Shown here: positions 6,233 through 8,469 of the stretch, in pieces | Numbering within the stretch: the first letter of the stretch is position 1 | Layout of the letters: each line of letters begins with the position of its first letter | NCBI GenBank assembly: GCA_003243255.1 | Contig: QFQM01000192.1 | Span: forward strand, 1 to 8,469 | Origin: Flavobacterium psychrophilum | Lineage (GTDB): Bacteria > Bacteroidota > Bacteroidia > Flavobacteriales > Flavobacteriaceae | Direction: 5' to 3' | DNA: 8,469 bases | Position numbers and translations under genes: made by a program | Notes under the pieces: generated by a model | What the model saw: only the letters and a program-made list of their open reading frames with translations | The model's database searches: none | What the model was told of the DNA's origin: nothing

Positions 6233-7414
6233 ATGAAAAAAATTCTTTTTGTGCTTGCAGCTTCAGCATTCGTGATGTCTTGCAAAAAACTTGCAGATAA
6301 CGAATATGAAATTACAGGAACAGCTGATGCTTCTTTTAATGGAAAAAGTTTAATAATTGAAAATCAGACTCCAACAGGAAGTTACGTTCCGGTAGATACC
6401 GTAAAAATTGAAAATGGTAAATTCCATACCACAGGAACTGTAAAAGAACCGGATTTTAGATTTATTAGTGTATTTGGAGGTAATCCGAAGGACAAAATTA
6501 ACTTCGTAGCAGAACACGGTACTATTAACATTGAAATAGCTAAAGACAGTCTTTACAAATCTAAAACTACAGGAACAATTAATAATGACCTGCTTGCTAA
6601 ATATATAGAACTGACAAGAGCTGATAAAAAGAAACAGGAAAACTTCGTTAAAAACAATTCACAAGCTTTCCAGACCGCATCTATGAATAAAGATGTAACA
6701 ACCATGGAAAAGCTGGATAACGAATATAAAGCAATCGTTAATAGCAGGATAACAAAAGATCTTGCTTTTATCAAAGAGAACCCAAAAGCCTACATAAATA
6801 TTTTCCTGATCAGCCAGATGGGTGGAGCTAAAACACTTGATGAAATTAAGGCGCTTTACGACAAACTTGATCCGGAACTAAAAAAAACAGAGAAAGGCCA
6901 GGATCTTGGAAAAAGAATAACTGAAGCCCTTGCTGCACAAAAAGGAATACCTTCTATTCCTGCAGAAGCCGCAGCTGCGCCGGGAAAGAGTAATGCTGAA
7001 GTAGGTAGCACGGCCCCTGCATTCAGCGCTAATACCCCAGCCGGAAAAAAACTTTCTCTTAAAGAAGCGATGGGTAAAGTTACTATTATTGATTTTTGGG
7101 CTTCATGGTGTGTGCCATGCCGCAATGAAAATCCTAATGTTGTAGCTTTATATAATGAATATCATGCAAAAGGACTTAACATTATTGGCGTTTCTTTAGA
7201 TAAAGATTCTGACAAATGGAAAAAGGCCATTGCCGATGACAAACTTAACTGGAACCATGTATCTAACCTTCTGTTTTGGGATGAACCTATCGCAAAACAA
7301 TATGGTGTAGAATCTATTCCTGCTACCTTTATACTTGATGCAAGCGGAAAAATCGTTGCAAAAAACCTTAGAGGTGCTGAGCTTAAAGCTAAAGTAGCTG
7401 AGCTTCTTAAATAA
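6233..7414 (+). CDS. TlpA-like thioredoxin-domain lipoprotein with N-terminal DUF4369
   Basis: This 393-residue lipoprotein is predicted to face the periplasm and act as a thiol-disulfide oxidoreductase. The lipobox FVMSC puts the lipidated cysteine at residue 17, after a short signal (MKKILFVLAASAFVMS). A DUF4369-type beta-rich domain follows (about 24-125, including YEITGTADAS and VKIENGKFHTTGTV), then a helical charged region (about 126-237). An Ala/Pro-rich linker (about 238-253) leads to a redoxin/TlpA domain (about 255-393) with active site WCVPC (292-296, cysteines 293 and 296) and cis-proline motif SIPATF (361-366, P363). This order is a common Bacteroidota type. Such proteins usually reduce disulfides for cytochrome maturation or other envelope proteins, and the partner here is unknown. 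A strong terminator separates it from the upstream sulfur genes, and no clear -7 box is visible in 6196-6232, so its promoter is unresolved. Confidence 0.92.
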   Translation: MKKILFVLAASAFVMSCKKLADNEYEITGTADASFNGKSLIIENQTPTGSYVPVDTVKIENGKFHTTGTVKEPDFRFISVFGGNPKDKINFVAEHGTINIEIAKDSLYKSKTTGTINNDLLAKYIELTRADKKKQENFVKNNSQAFQTASMNKDVTTMEKLDNEYKAIVNSRITKDLAFIKENPKAYINIFLISQMGGAKTLDEIKALYDKLDPELKKTEKGQDLGKRITEALAAQKGIPSIPAEAAAAPGKSNAEVGSTAPAFSANTPAGKKLSLKEAMGKVTIIDFWASWCVPCRNENPNVVALYNEYHAKGLNIIGVSLDKDSDKWKKAIADDKLNWNHVSNLLFWDEPIAKQYGVESIPATFILDASGKIVAKNLRGAELKAKVAELLK

Positions 7415-7432
7415 GATCTCAGATTAAATACC

Positions 7433-7459
7433 AAAAAATCTCCTTCGGGAGATTTTTTT
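7433..7459 (+). terminator. Intrinsic terminator with a UUCG tetraloop after the thioredoxin lipoprotein
   Basis: AAAAAATCTCC (7433-7443) pairs perfectly with GGAGATTTTTT (7448-7458) over the stable tetraloop TTCG (7444-7447), followed by T at 7459. It begins 19 bp after the stop codon. Its A/T flanks make it partly bidirectional. The loop also lies where the -33 element of the next gene is expected. Confidence 0.9.
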
Positions 7460-7474
7460 ATGTCCTTATCTTTG
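7444..7474 (+). promoter_or_regulatory. Predicted promoter of the alpha/beta hydrolase gene (leaderless)
   Basis: TATCTTTG at 7467-7474 is an exact TAnnTTTG -7 box. It is only 4 bp before the ATG at 7479, so transcription should begin at or within a base or two of the start codon. TTCG (7444-7447) lies 19 bases upstream, the usual spacing, and resembles the TTTG -33 element with one mismatch. The upstream part of this promoter is therefore inside the preceding terminator. Confidence 0.55.
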
Positions 7475-7478
7475 TAAA

Positions 7479-8252
7479 ATGACACCTAACGAACACTACA
7501 TTTCCATAAACGGAAACAAAATATTCATATCGCATACCAACAACTTTCAGAACCGCCCTACACTCGTCTTTCTGCATGACTCATTAGGATGCGTTACGCT
7601 TTGGAGGGAGTTTCCTTCAAAACTTGGAGAACTTACCCAATGCAACGTTTTAGTATACGACAGGCTTGGTTATGGCAAATCTGATGTTATGCCTGATGTA
7701 CCGCGTCCTGTAACTTACATGGAGCCGGAAGCCGATGCACTGATTGCTTTATTAAACGAACTTCAAATTGAAGACCCCATACTGTTTGGCCATAGTGATG
7801 GCGGAACGATTGCGCTTTTGGCTGCTGCCAAATATCCTCATAGAATTAAAGCAGCAGTATCTGAAGCTGCACATATTTTTGTAGAAAACATTACGCTTAA
7901 TGGCATCAGGGAAGCCATAGAAGCATACAAAACAACCAATTTAAAGGAGCGTTTGGAAAAATATCATGGAGACAATACCGACATACTTTTCAGGGCATGG
8001 ACAGAAACATGGACAAGGCATGATTTCAGGAACTGGAGCATTGAAAATTATCTGCCTGAAATTGTTTGTCCGGTTTTAGTACTTCAGGGGATTAATGATG
8101 AATTTGGCAGTCTTAAACAGGTTGAAGGTATTGTAAATGGTACATCCGGAACAACTGAAAAGGTATTAATTGACGATTGTGCCCATACCCCACACAAGGA
8201 AAAACCGGAAGAAACCCTTAATGCAGCAGCAAGTTTTATAAATTCGCTATAA
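7479..8252 (+). CDS. Alpha/beta hydrolase
   Basis: This 257-residue cytoplasmic enzyme has the alpha/beta-hydrolase fold and no signal peptide. The oxyanion-hole region is FLHDSLG (31-37), and VYDRLGYGKSD (59-69) is the typical strand-turn before the nucleophile elbow. The elbow is GHSDGG (104-109) with S106. The acid is probably D207 (LQGINDEFG) and the histidine H236 (CAHTPHKEKPEE), giving a complete triad at normal spacing. Length fits esterase, peroxidase-like or C-C bond hydrolase branches; substrate cannot be told from sequence. The cap region (about 131-190) is helical and includes AWTETWTRHDFRNWSIENY. The start is supported by the -7 box 4 bp upstream and by the N-terminus running straight into the first strand; the next methionine (M71) is inside the conserved core. 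No terminator hairpin is evident downstream. Confidence 0.9.
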   Translation: MTPNEHYISINGNKIFISHTNNFQNRPTLVFLHDSLGCVTLWREFPSKLGELTQCNVLVYDRLGYGKSDVMPDVPRPVTYMEPEADALIALLNELQIEDPILFGHSDGGTIALLAAAKYPHRIKAAVSEAAHIFVENITLNGIREAIEAYKTTNLKERLEKYHGDNTDILFRAWTETWTRHDFRNWSIENYLPEIVCPVLVLQGINDEFGSLKQVEGIVNGTSGTTEKVLIDDCAHTPHKEKPEETLNAAASFINSL

Positions 8253-8277
8253 AAATTACATTTTATATAATTCGCTA
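8234..8277 (+). repeat. Imperfect short direct repeat across the hydrolase stop codon
   Basis: TTTTATAAATTCGCTA (8234-8249) recurs as TTTTATATAATTCGCTA (8261-8277), identical except for one inserted T. The first copy encodes the last residues of the hydrolase and the second lies just after the stop. It looks like a small local duplication. Confidence 0.5.
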
Positions 8278-8319
8278 CCAGTGTTTTAAAAAATAGTTGC
8301 CAAAATACCCTCAAATATG

Positions 8320-8350
8320 TTTGTTTACTACAAAAACAGTACTATATTTG
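8320..8350 (+). promoter_or_regulatory. Bipartite Bacteroidota promoter of the tRNA-Tyr transcript
   Basis: TTTG (8320-8323), 19 bases, then TATATTTG (8343-8350): an exact match to the TTTG-N19-TAnnTTTG consensus. It lies about 40 bp upstream of the tRNA 5' end, so a leader of roughly 34 nt would be removed by RNase P. This is the strongest promoter match in the window, as expected for a stable RNA gene. Confidence 0.8.
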
Positions 8351-8390
8351 CACCGCAATGGCAGAGAACTTAATTGATTTCTGAACGCAT

Positions 8391-8469
8391 GGGGAGATAC
8401 TCAAGCGGCCAACGAGGACGGACTGTAAATCCGTTGGGAAACCTTCGCAGGTTCGAATCCTGCTCTCCC
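8391..8469 (+). tRNA. tRNA-Tyr (anticodon GTA), 3' end cut by the window
   Basis: The acceptor strand GGGGAGA (8391-8397) pairs with TCTCCC at 8464-8469; the last pairing C and the discriminator base fall outside the window. The anticodon stem ACGGA/TCCGT (8418-8422 and 8430-8434) encloses loop CTGTAAA with anticodon GTA at 8425-8427. The T arm is GCAGG-TTCGAAT-CCTGC (8447-8463). A long variable region of about 12 bases (8435-8446) fits the class II structure of bacterial tRNA-Tyr. It decodes TAC and TAT. In many Bacteroidota this tRNA belongs to a tRNA cluster near the EF-Tu gene; whether more tRNAs follow cannot be seen. Confidence 0.95.

Noticed and set aside
6856..7485. Two - strand open frames opposite the thioredoxin lipoprotein
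   Set aside because: They oppose conserved domain sequence, including the WCVPC active site, and have no domain of their own. One starts inside the next gene's leader.
8358..8384. Eight-residue open frame (MAENLIDF) in the tRNA-Tyr leader
   Set aside because: It lies between the tRNA promoter and the mature tRNA in RNA that should be removed by RNase P. Such a short frame is expected by chance.
1..8469. CRISPR array, transposase, integrase, phage or toxin-antitoxin genes
   Set aside because: No regularly spaced repeats, terminal inverted repeats or matching protein motifs are visible on either strand.

Overview
The window looks like ordinary chromosome from a Bacteroidota organism, most likely a Flavobacteriaceae member. 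The evidence is low GC content, signal peptides ending in '..GYSQ', a large outer-membrane beta-barrel of the Bacteroidota TonB-linked type, a DUF4369-thioredoxin lipoprotein, no recognisable Shine-Dalgarno sequences, and several exact copies of the Bacteroidota sigma-factor -7 box (TAnnTTTG). I see no insertion sequence, phage gene, integrase, CRISPR array or toxin-antitoxin pair. The genus call is inference from these traits.

Layout. (1) 1-1439, + strand: the C-terminal ~478 residues of an outer-membrane beta-barrel protein whose start lies outside the window. (2) 1446-1470: a palindromic hairpin that can terminate in both directions between converging genes. (3) 2241 down to 1474, - strand: two small, probably co-transcribed genes for exported proteins of unknown function that share a short motif. 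(4) 2334-3608, - strand: a glutamate dehydrogenase with all catalytic residues in place. Its promoter region holds two inverted repeats. (5) 3895-6150, + strand: a two-gene sulfur module, a TauE/SafE-type anion exporter followed by an MBL-rhodanese-rhodanese fusion resembling the sulfide-detoxification enzyme CstB. (6) 6233-7414, + strand: a periplasm-facing lipoprotein with a TlpA-like thioredoxin domain. (7) 7479-8252, + strand: an alpha/beta hydrolase whose promoter sits so close to the ATG that its mRNA is predicted to be leaderless. (8) 8320-8469: a complete bipartite promoter followed by a tRNA-Tyr gene cut by the window end one or two bases before its mature 3' end.

How the genes fit together. 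The clearest functional unit is the exporter plus the MBL-rhodanese protein. The fusion would oxidise persulfides made during sulfide oxidation, and the exporter would remove the resulting sulfite or thiosulfate. The thioredoxin-like lipoprotein next to it also handles thiols, but a strong terminator separates it. Glutamate dehydrogenase links nitrogen assimilation and catabolism to the TCA cycle and is divergent from the sulfur module.

I found no convincing undescribed multi-gene system. The items most worth a second look are the paired small exported proteins, the inverted repeats at the glutamate dehydrogenase promoter, the terminator-promoter overlap feeding a leaderless gene, and the GC-rich leader ahead of the sulfur module.
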